Origin: NCED01 sp035493955
GTDB taxonomy: Bacteria; Pseudomonadota; Alphaproteobacteria; Caulobacterales; Caulobacteraceae
Reading direction: 5' to 3'
DNA length: 64,000 bases
NCBI GenBank assembly: GCA_035493955.1
Contig: DATJHI010000035.1
Coordinates: 62,001 to 126,000, forward strand
The translations under genes and the position numbers were made by a program. The notes under the pieces are model-generated. The model was given only the letters and a program-made list of their open reading frames with translations, ran no database searches and had not been told where the DNA came from. The first letter of the stretch is position 1; each line of letters opens with the position of its first letter. Shown piece after piece: positions 28,593-35,327 of the stretch.

Positions 28593-30593
28593 ATGGTTCA
28601 GACGCGAGTGCATCAGCAGGAGGCCCCTTCGGGCCTCACAGCGACGCCCGTTTTGCGCTGGGGCAGCCACGTTGGCCATCTATTCGAACGCGCTGACGAA
28701 CTGCGCGACGTGCTCGCACCCTACTTCAAAGCCGGCCTGGAGAATAACGAACGCTGTCTTTGGGTGACCGGAGCACCGTTCGGCCCCCGCGAGGCTCGAA
28801 CCGCGATGCGCGCCGTGATGGCCGATTTCGATGAACGCGAGCGCAGCGGCCAGATCGAGATTCTTGACGGGGACGCCTTTTACGACCCCAACGAGCCGCT
28901 GCCGACGGACGCGCTTCTGGCCGACCTTGAGGCGCGGGCGGTAGCGGCGGTGGCGGCGGGTTACGAAGGTCTCCGCACGAGCGGCAACTGCGCCTGGGTC
29001 GGACACCAGAACTGGAGGGAGTTCCGGAGCTACGAGGCGCGAGTCCAGAAGTCCGTACGCGGCCGACGGATGATCTGTATGTGCAGCTATCGGCCGGAGA
29101 AACTACGGGCGGCCGAGATGATCGATGTCATTGATTGTCACGATCTCGTCCTTCGGAGCGCCCAGGACGTGGGCAATGTCCGCACTACTGAGGTGATCAG
29201 ACAGCTCAGCAACTCTCTCGCGGAGCCGCCCACCCTCGAGGCGTGGCTCGAACTCGATCAGTCGATCCTCGACGCGCTGCCCGTCGGCTTCTATTGCTGC
29301 GACGTCGATGGTTCGATCCTGCGAACGAACCAAAAGGCCACTGAGCTGTGGGGGCGGCCAGGACGGCTGCTCGATGCGGGCATCCGGTTCTGCGGGTCGT
29401 TCCGACTTGAGAACCTTGACGGCGGCTTCATCGCGCCGGACCAGACCCCAATGGCGCGTGCCGCCCTACATGGCGAAACTTTCGACGCGACTGAAGCCGT
29501 GGTCCAGAATCCAGACGGAAGGCGCTGGGTCGCGCGGGTGCATGTGGCGCCGCTGCGTGACGCGGCGGGCCGCGTCGTCGGCGCAGTGAACTGTTTTCAG
29601 GACATCACGCGCGAGCACGAGATGCGCGCGGCTCTCGAACGACAGCAGCAGACGTTCGACTTGGCCATGGTCGCCTCGCAGATGGGGACATGGCGCTACA
29701 CGCTTGCCGACAACATCTGTGTCTACGACCATAACGCCCAGCGGCTTTACGACCTGACCGAAGCGCGCTTTCTGCACGACGAAGAGGGAGTTAAGGCCAA
29801 GTTCCATGCCGACGACATGGATGTGATGTGGTCACGGGTGGCGCAAGCGCTCGATCCGGAAGGCGACGGGAAGTATGAGGTCGAATATCGGGTAAAGCAG
29901 TCGGATGGCAGCTGGCGCTGGCTTAGCGCCTGGGGAACGGTGGAGTTCGAGGGCAAGGGCGCCGACCGCCGGCCTGTCGCCATTTCCGGCGCAAGCCGGG
30001 ACCTCTCGGAGTTGAAGCAGGCCGAGGAGCTTCGGCGGCTGCTCGTCAATGAGCTGAAACACCGCGTGAAGAACACGCTCGCGACTGTGCAGTCGATCGC
30101 TGCTCAGACCTTGCGGGGCGCGAGCGATCTACAGGTCGCGCGGCGGGCGCTCGACGAGCGCATCATTTCGCTTTCAAGGGCGCACGACCTCCTCACCGCC
30201 CGGGATTGGGCAGGGGCCGACCTCACTGAGGTGGTCCTGCGGGCGATGGAGCCGTTCCCGGCCGAGCAGGTTGAGATTTCGGGCCCGCACTTGGAGGTGC
30301 CATCAGGCCACGCACTTGCGCTGTCGCTCGCCCTGCATGAACTGGCGACCAACGCGGCCAAGTATGGCGCTCTCTCCGTGCAGGCAGGGCGTATCGAAAT
30401 TCGTTGGCTGTTCGAGCCTGGGCGCCTTCGGCTGATTTGGCAGGAAAGGGGCGGCCCGCGCGTATCCCCGCCCGCGCGGCGTGGGTTCGGCAGTCGCCTT
30501 CTGGAAGAAGCTATCTCTCGAGACTTAGCGGGTGGCGCGACGGTGGAATATGCCCCCGAGGGCGTACGCTGTGAGCTCACCGCTCTGATCTAG
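28593..30593 (+). CDS. MEDS-PAS-PAS HWE-type sensor histidine kinase
   Basis: 666 residues from ATG 28593 (a TTG at 28584 is possible; no clear RBS for either). Residues 20-190 match the MEDS sensory domain (LRWGSHVGHLFE, LENNERCLWVTG, MICMCSYRPEKL), a RecA-like sensor first noted in methylotroph DcmR and methanogens. Two PAS domains follow (about 222-338 and 355-470). The kinase core is HWE type: His490 in NELKHRVKNTLATVQS, N-box His582 in LHELATNAAKYGA and the W-x-E motif Trp616/Glu618. It is soluble, with no receiver domain and no response regulator nearby. Codon use looks less GC-biased than its neighbours, suggesting transfer. Confidence 0.88.
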   Translation: MVQTRVHQQEAPSGLTATPVLRWGSHVGHLFERADELRDVLAPYFKAGLENNERCLWVTGAPFGPREARTAMRAVMADFDERERSGQIEILDGDAFYDPNEPLPTDALLADLEARAVAAVAAGYEGLRTSGNCAWVGHQNWREFRSYEARVQKSVRGRRMICMCSYRPEKLRAAEMIDVIDCHDLVLRSAQDVGNVRTTEVIRQLSNSLAEPPTLEAWLELDQSILDALPVGFYCCDVDGSILRTNQKATELWGRPGRLLDAGIRFCGSFRLENLDGGFIAPDQTPMARAALHGETFDATEAVVQNPDGRRWVARVHVAPLRDAAGRVVGAVNCFQDITREHEMRAALERQQQTFDLAMVASQMGTWRYTLADNICVYDHNAQRLYDLTEARFLHDEEGVKAKFHADDMDVMWSRVAQALDPEGDGKYEVEYRVKQSDGSWRWLSAWGTVEFEGKGADRRPVAISGASRDLSELKQAEELRRLLVNELKHRVKNTLATVQSIAAQTLRGASDLQVARRALDERIISLSRAHDLLTARDWAGADLTEVVLRAMEPFPAEQVEISGPHLEVPSGHALALSLALHELATNAAKYGALSVQAGRIEIRWLFEPGRLRLIWQERGGPRVSPPARRGFGSRLLEEAISRDLAGGATVEYAPEGVRCELTALI

Positions 30594-30769
30594 TAACCGC
30601 TCCGCAGAAGCAGGCGCTCACCGTCCGTTCCTCGGCGGATGGTCCCCTCTCACCGTTTTGCGGGGAAGCGATCCAAGCGAACTCTCCAAAGGTCCGCAAT
30701 GGATCGGAAGCCGACCTGGGATGACGGTGTGCGAGCCTTCAAAGGTCGCTTTCCGACACATGGCCAGCG

Positions 30770-31228
30770 TCACCCGCCCGACGGGTCGAGGATCCGTGGC
30801 CCCGGGCCCTCCCGGCCGAGGGCGTCGTCCGGGTTGCGCAGGGGGCAGTCCTGGAGCGAAAGGCAGCCGCAGCCGATACAGCCCGACAGCTGGTCGCGCA
30901 GCCGGGTGAGGCGCTCGATCCGCCGGTCGAGATCGGCCTTCCACGCCGCCGAGAGCCCGGCCCAGTCCTCGCGGGACGGCGCGCGATCCTGGGGCAGGTG
31001 GGCGAGGGCCGCGGCGACCTCGGCCAGGGACACGCCGGCCCGCTGGGCCACCTTGATGATCGCCACGCGCCGCAGCATCCCTCGGGGATAGCGGCGCTGG
31101 TTGCCGACGCTGCGCCAGCCGCGGATCAGGCCCTTGCTCTCGTAGAAGTGGATGGTGGAGACCGCCAGGCCGCTGCGGCGCGCGAGCTCGCCGACGGAAA
31201 GTTCCAAGGGGCGCTTGACCTCAACCAT
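30770..31228 (-). CDS. soxR: Redox-sensitive transcriptional activator SoxR
   Basis: 152 residues, MerR family. The winged helix (ELSVGELARRSGLAVSTIHF) and dimerisation helix are followed by the [2Fe-2S] ligand set Cys117, Cys120, Cys122 and Cys128 (C-x2-C-x-C-x5-C), diagnostic of SoxR. It senses redox-cycling compounds and activates promoters with a long spacer. The start at 31228 lies inside the SoxR box (31219-31236), so the message may be leaderless or an internal start (a TTG seven codons in) may be used. It is divergent from the ABM monooxygenase gene. Confidence 0.95.
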   Translation of the reverse strand: MVEVKRPLELSVGELARRSGLAVSTIHFYESKGLIRGWRSVGNQRRYPRGMLRRVAIIKVAQRAGVSLAEVAAALAHLPQDRAPSREDWAGLSAAWKADLDRRIERLTRLRDQLSGCIGCGCLSLQDCPLRNPDDALGREGPGPRILDPSGG

Positions 31229-31245
31229 GCTTGAGGTTCTAGCAA
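31215..31245 (+). promoter_or_regulatory. SoxR-controlled promoter with canonical SoxR box
   Basis: CCTCAACCATGCTTGAGG at 31219-31236 has exactly the CCTCAA-N6-TTGAGG architecture of the E. coli soxS SoxR box. Towards the monooxygenase gene it overlaps a -35-like TTGACC (31215-31220) and faces a weak -10-like TAGCAA (31240-31245), giving the 19-bp spacer typical of MerR-family promoters. The box straddles the soxR start codon, which implies autorepression. Confidence 0.8.
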
Positions 31246-31273
31246 GGAGGCTCCGCAACGCCAAGGAGCCTCC
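31246..31273 (+). promoter_or_regulatory. RBS-sequestering hairpin upstream of the ABM monooxygenase
   Basis: Perfect 9-bp inverted repeat GGAGGCTCC (31246-31254) / GGAGCCTCC (31265-31273) with a ten-base loop. The second arm contains the AAGGAG Shine-Dalgarno of the gene starting at 31275, and the first arm carries a competing AAGGAGG. A folded leader would hide the ribosome-binding site. Confidence 0.55.
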
Positions 31274-31274
31274 C

Positions 31275-31595
31275 ATGCCCAAAGACACCCACGTCCTGCA
31301 GGTCACCGTCTTCACCCCGCACGAGGGGCAACTCGACGCATTCGTCCGCCGCCAGCTCGAGGGCCTGGCGAAGTTCGGCGACATCCCGGGCTCGCGCGGG
31401 AGCCGGTTCTACCGGTCGCTGGACAATCGGACGGCCGTCCTGATCTCCAGTTGGGACAGTACCGAGGACGTGCAGCGGTTCGGCCAGACCGAGCTGTTCG
31501 CGGCCCATCGCGCCACCCTTTTGTCGCTGCTGGAGAGCGCCTCATCCGGCGCCTATGAGCTGGTGTACGAGCGCAGGCCCGAGATGGCCGTCTGA
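31275..31595 (+). CDS. Antibiotic biosynthesis monooxygenase (ABM) family protein
   Basis: 106 residues, a single dimeric alpha/beta-barrel domain: VLQVTVFTPHEGQLDAFV, then RGSRFYRSLDNRTAVLISSW. ABM proteins oxidise quinone- or polyphenol-like molecules without cofactors, though many are uncharacterised. Its promoter holds a SoxR box and it is divergent from soxR. A SoxR-dependent ABM gene is also known in Pseudomonas aeruginosa (PA2274), so a role in handling redox-active compounds fits. An RBS, AAGGAG, lies within a hairpin. Confidence 0.85.
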   Translation: MPKDTHVLQVTVFTPHEGQLDAFVRRQLEGLAKFGDIPGSRGSRFYRSLDNRTAVLISSWDSTEDVQRFGQTELFAAHRATLLSLLESASSGAYELVYERRPEMAV

Positions 31596-31643
31596 GGGCC
31601 TTGGCCATATCGTTGGCGATCTCGAATCTTCGGGGAGCCAGGA

Positions 31644-32102
31644 ATGCTGACCATCCGCGAAGACGATCTGTCCGGCGACGCCGTCCGCGCGCTCCTGGCG
31701 CTTCATCTCGCCGGCATGCATGCGACCTCGCCGCCGGAGCATGTGTTCGCGCTCGATCTAACCGGTCTGCGGGCGCCGGGCGTGACCGTCTGGACGGCGT
31801 GGGAGGGCGCCGCCCTGGCCGGGATCGGCGCGCTCAAGGCGCTGGGCGGCGGCGCCGGCGAGGTCAAGTCGATGCGCACCGATCCGAAGCACTTGCGCAA
31901 GGGCGTCGCCGCCGCGCTTCTGGAACACCTGATCGCCGAGGCGCGGGCGCGGGGCTTTTCGCGGCTCAGCCTGGAGACGGGCAGGGGACCGATCTTCGAG
32001 CCGGCCCTGGCGCTCTATCGCAAGCGCGGCTTTGTCGACGGGGAGCCCTTCGCCGACTATGGGCGCAGCGACTACAGCCTGTATCTCCACTTGGCCTTGT
32101 GA
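31644..32102 (+). CDS. GNAT family N-acetyltransferase
   Basis: 152 residues. The acetyl-CoA-binding motif A is KSMRTDPKHLRKGVAAALLE (about residues 74-93), with a C-terminal LYRKRGF segment typical of GNAT enzymes. The substrate is unknown. It lies 48 bp after the ABM gene on the same strand, so SoxR control by read-through is possible, and converges on rsmA with 2 bp between stop codons. Confidence 0.88.
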   Translation: MLTIREDDLSGDAVRALLALHLAGMHATSPPEHVFALDLTGLRAPGVTVWTAWEGAALAGIGALKALGGGAGEVKSMRTDPKHLRKGVAAALLEHLIAEARARGFSRLSLETGRGPIFEPALALYRKRGFVDGEPFADYGRSDYSLYLHLAL

Positions 32103-32104
32103 TC

Positions 32105-32923
32105 CTAGATCGCCGCCGCCAGCCGCAGGAACCCCTCTACCGCAATCGTCTCGGCCCGCGCGCCGGGGTCGATGCCGGCGGCGCGGCACAGGGCCTCGCC
32201 GCCCAGGGTCTTCAGGCTCGACCGCAGCATCTTGCGCCTCTGGCCGAAGGCCGCCGCCGTCACCCGTTCCAGCCTCGCCAGCAGGGCCGCGTCAGGCGCG
32301 TCGGCGCGGGGGATCAGAACCGCCACCGCCGAGTCCACCTTCGGCGGCGGGGTGAAGGCGCGGGCGGGCAGGGTCATGGCGATGCGGCAGTCCGCCGTCG
32401 CCTGGCAGATCACCGCCAGCCGCCCATAGGCGTCGGCCCCCGGGGCGGCGACGATGCGCTGGGCCACCTCCTTCTGGAACATCAGCACCAGGGCCGAGGG
32501 GCGCCAGGACCCGGTCAGCCATTTGATCAGCAGCGGGGTGCCGACGTTGTAGGGCAGGTTGGCCACTACCTTGGTCGGGGCGCCGCCGGTCAGCGCCGCC
32601 TCCTTCACCGCCAGGGCGTCGGCCAGGATGACCTCCAGCCGGCCGGGGGCGGCCGCGCCGAGGTCGGCCAGCAGGGGCAGAAAGCGGGGATCCTTCTCCA
32701 CCGCGACCACCCGCGGCGCGCCGGTTTCCAGCAGGGCGCGGGTCAGGCCGCCGGGGCCGGGCCCGACCTCCAGCACGGTGAAATCCTCCAGCGGGGCGGC
32801 CAGGCGGGCGATCTTGCGGGTGACGTTGAGGTCGAGCAGGAAATGCTGGCCGAAGCTCTTGCGCGCCAAGAGCCCGGCCTGCTCCATGGCCTCGCGCAGG
32901 GGCGGCAGGTGCTCAAGGCTCAT
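32105..32923 (-). CDS. rsmA: 16S rRNA dimethyladenosine transferase RsmA (KsgA)
   Basis: 272 residues. SAM-binding motif I is VLEVGPGPGGLT and the catalytic motif IV is NLPYNVGTPL. It dimethylates A1518 and A1519 of 16S rRNA late in 30S assembly. Its start overlaps the pdxA stop by 4 bp, continuing the surA-pdxA-rsmA order conserved from E. coli. Confidence 0.98.
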   Translation of the reverse strand: MSLEHLPPLREAMEQAGLLARKSFGQHFLLDLNVTRKIARLAAPLEDFTVLEVGPGPGGLTRALLETGAPRVVAVEKDPRFLPLLADLGAAAPGRLEVILADALAVKEAALTGGAPTKVVANLPYNVGTPLLIKWLTGSWRPSALVLMFQKEVAQRIVAAPGADAYGRLAVICQATADCRIAMTLPARAFTPPPKVDSAVAVLIPRADAPDAALLARLERVTAAAFGQRRKMLRSSLKTLGGEALCRAAGIDPGARAETIAVEGFLRLAAAI

Positions 32924-33966
32924 GGATGGACGGCGGCGCGGCGGGCGGCGATGTCCCCGGCGGCGCGGATGGCGGCGATCAGGCTGTCGGCCCGCGCCAG
33001 CCCGCGCCCGGCCAGGGCGAAACCGGTCCCGTGGTCGGGGGAGGTGCGCACGATCGGCAGGCCCAGGGTGATGTTGGTCCCGCCCCAGAAGTCGATGGTC
33101 TTGACCGGGATCAGGGCCTGGTCGTGATAGAGGCAGATCACCGCGTCATAGCCGGCCCGCGCCTCGTCGTGGAACAGGCTGTCGGCGGGTTTGGGATCGG
33201 AACAGTCGATCCCCTCCGCCCGCAGCCGCATGGCGGCGGGGGCGACGATGTCGATCTCCTCGCGCCCCAGGCTGCCGCCCTCGCCGGCGTGGGGGTTCAG
33301 TCCGGCCAGGGCCAGCCGCGGACGGGCGACGCCGAAGTCCTGGACCAGGGCGTGGGCCGTCACCCGGCCGATCTCGACGATCCGGTCGGTGGTGAGCGCG
33401 GCGATCGCCTCGGCCAAAGGCGTGTGGATGGTGACCAGCACGGTGCGCAGATCGGCCGCGGTCAGCATCATCACCGGCCCGCGCGGCCCGGCCATGGGCG
33501 CGCCGGCGGTCAGGGCGGCGACGAATTCGGTATGGCCCGGATAGCGAAAGCCGGCCTCGTACAGCGGCGCCTTGGAGATGGGCGCGGTGACCAGGCCGCC
33601 GGCGGCGCCCGAGAGGGCCAGGCCCACCCCGGTCTCGATCCAGCGGACGATCATCTCGGCATGGTCGACGCAAGGCTTGCCCGCGATCACCGGCGCCCGC
33701 AGGGGCAGGTCCATCACCGGCAGGGCGTGGGAGAACAGGCCGAGCGCCTCGTCGGCCGAACCCACCCGGCGCACGGGGGCCGAACTCTGGGCCGCGGCGA
33801 CCAGGACGTCGTGGTCCCCGACCACGAAGAAGGCGGGGCCGCTGTCCTTGAGAGCCCGCCAGGCCTTGACCACGATCTCGGGGCCGATCCCGGCCGGGTC
33901 GCCCAGACTCAACGCCAGGGGCCGGGCGGCGAGGGGGGGGCGGCGGGGCCCGGCGGCCAGGGTCAC
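32920..33966 (-). CDS. pdxA: 4-hydroxythreonine-4-phosphate dehydrogenase PdxA
   Basis: 348 residues from a GTG that overlaps the surA stop (GTGA). The N-terminus has LALSLGDPAGIGPEIVVKAW, and the metal site and substrate loop are present (GYDAVICLYHDQALIPVKT). The NAD-dependent enzyme works in the DXP-dependent pathway to pyridoxal phosphate. The open frame extends upstream into surA but without PdxA content, so the coupled GTG is preferred. Confidence 0.97.
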   Translation of the reverse strand: MTLAAGPRRPPLAARPLALSLGDPAGIGPEIVVKAWRALKDSGPAFFVVGDHDVLVAAAQSSAPVRRVGSADEALGLFSHALPVMDLPLRAPVIAGKPCVDHAEMIVRWIETGVGLALSGAAGGLVTAPISKAPLYEAGFRYPGHTEFVAALTAGAPMAGPRGPVMMLTAADLRTVLVTIHTPLAEAIAALTTDRIVEIGRVTAHALVQDFGVARPRLALAGLNPHAGEGGSLGREEIDIVAPAAMRLRAEGIDCSDPKPADSLFHDEARAGYDAVICLYHDQALIPVKTIDFWGGTNITLGLPIVRTSPDHGTGFALAGRGLARADSLIAAIRAAGDIAARRAAVHP

Positions 33967-35327
33967 CGGTTCTCGATGCTGGCGGAGTTGCGCAGGTTGC
34001 GCAGCTCGCGCCGGGCGATCATCACCAGTTCCTGCTCGGTCAGCCGGTTCTCGACGTCTTCGCGGCTGAGCTGGTTGGCCCCGCCGCTGCGCTTGCCGCA
34101 CAGGGCGACCAGATGCAGGCCCGCGTTGGTGCGCACGGGGGCGGAGACCTGGTCGACCTTCAGGTTGGCGATGGCGTCGCGGAAGCTGGCCGACAGGTCG
34201 TTGATGTCGGCTTCGCCCAGGTCGCCGGCCACCACGCCGGCGACCTTGCCGGCCTCGGCGTCCATGGCCTTGCAGCTGGCGATCTTGGGCCGCAGGGCCT
34301 CCAGCTTGGCCTGGGCGGCGGCGACGTCGGCCGGGGGCGCGTCGGCGGCCAGGCGCACGGCGGCCTGCTTCAGGCTGACCAGGGTCGCGCCCACGCCGGT
34401 GCGCTTGTCGCGCAGCAACAGGAGATAGACCCCGCCGTTGACCGGGACCGGCGGCGAGAGCTGGCCGGGGCGGAGCTGTTCGAGAGCGGCCTCGATCGCC
34501 GGGGGCATGTCGCCCGAGACCATCCAGCCCGCGTCGCCGCCGGCGGCGGCGCTGGGGGCGGCGGAGAACTGGCGGGCCACGTTGGCGAAGGGCGCGCCCT
34601 GGGTCAGTTGCTGCGCCAGGGCGCGGGCGCCGTCCATGGCGGCGGCCTCGCTGCCGGCGCGCTGGGAGTCGATGAAGATCTCGCCCACCTGGTACTGGGT
34701 CCGCGACTGGGCGGCCTCGGCGCGCTTCAACGCCGCCTGGATCTGGTCCTCGCCGATCTTCACCGTGCCGCCGAAGCGGCCGCCGACATAGCGCTGCCAG
34801 GCGATCTCGGCCTGGAGCTGGCCGGTCAGGGCGCGTTCGTCCACCCCGGCCTGGGCCAGGGAAGCGACCATCTGCTGGCCGCTCAGCCCGTTCTGCTGCG
34901 CCAGGTGGTCGACCTGCTCGGTCAGTTCGGCCTTGGTCGGCTCCAGCGTGGACTTGGTCCGCTCCTCGATCCGGCGAACCTCCTGCATCTGCAGCCGTTC
35001 GTCGATCAGGTCGCGCAGGGCCTCGGCCTGGATCTGCGGCAGGTTCTGCTCAGTGACCTGCACGCCGGAGGTGACGATCAGCAGCAACATCCGCTGGCGC
35101 AGGTCGTAGGTCGAGATGATCTCGTCGTTGACCAGGGCCGCCACGCCCTCGCGCAGGGTCGGCACGGCGGCGGCCGGCCCTGCGGGGGCGGCGACCTGAC
35201 CCGAGGCCGGTACCGCCGCACAGGCGAGCGCCAGGACCGCGCCGGCGCACGCCGCCCAAAGATCGAGCGACCGCCGCCGCCCCGACGAGCGGGCCGTCGC
35301 AGCCACGAAATCCCCAGTAAATGACAT
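33963..35327 (-). CDS. surA: Periplasmic chaperone and peptidyl-prolyl isomerase SurA
   Basis: 454 residues. A long N-terminus with a signal segment (LWAACAGAVLALACAAVPASGQ) directs it to the periplasm. The SurA N-domain (EGVAALVNDEIISTYDLRQR) is followed by one rotamase (parvulin-type) domain (YQVGEIFID...GGDAGWM...) and a C-terminal PPIase-like remnant with residual segments. It escorts outer-membrane proteins to BAM. It starts directly after the lptD stop (TAGATG), so the two are translated in tandem. Confidence 0.95.
   Translation of the reverse strand: MSFTGDFVAATARSSGRRRSLDLWAACAGAVLALACAAVPASGQVAAPAGPAAAVPTLREGVAALVNDEIISTYDLRQRMLLLIVTSGVQVTEQNLPQIQAEALRDLIDERLQMQEVRRIEERTKSTLEPTKAELTEQVDHLAQQNGLSGQQMVASLAQAGVDERALTGQLQAEIAWQRYVGGRFGGTVKIGEDQIQAALKRAEAAQSRTQYQVGEIFIDSQRAGSEAAAMDGARALAQQLTQGAPFANVARQFSAAPSAAAGGDAGWMVSGDMPPAIEAALEQLRPGQLSPPVPVNGGVYLLLLRDKRTGVGATLVSLKQAAVRLAADAPPADVAAAQAKLEALRPKIASCKAMDAEAGKVAGVVAGDLGEADINDLSASFRDAIANLKVDQVSAPVRTNAGLHLVALCGKRSGGANQLSREDVENRLTEQELVMIARRELRNLRNSASIENR

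Noticed and set aside
28477..28767. Possible 96-residue gene between gmk and the HWE kinase
   Set aside because: Overlaps the kinase coding region in another frame, has no RBS and no recognisable protein features.
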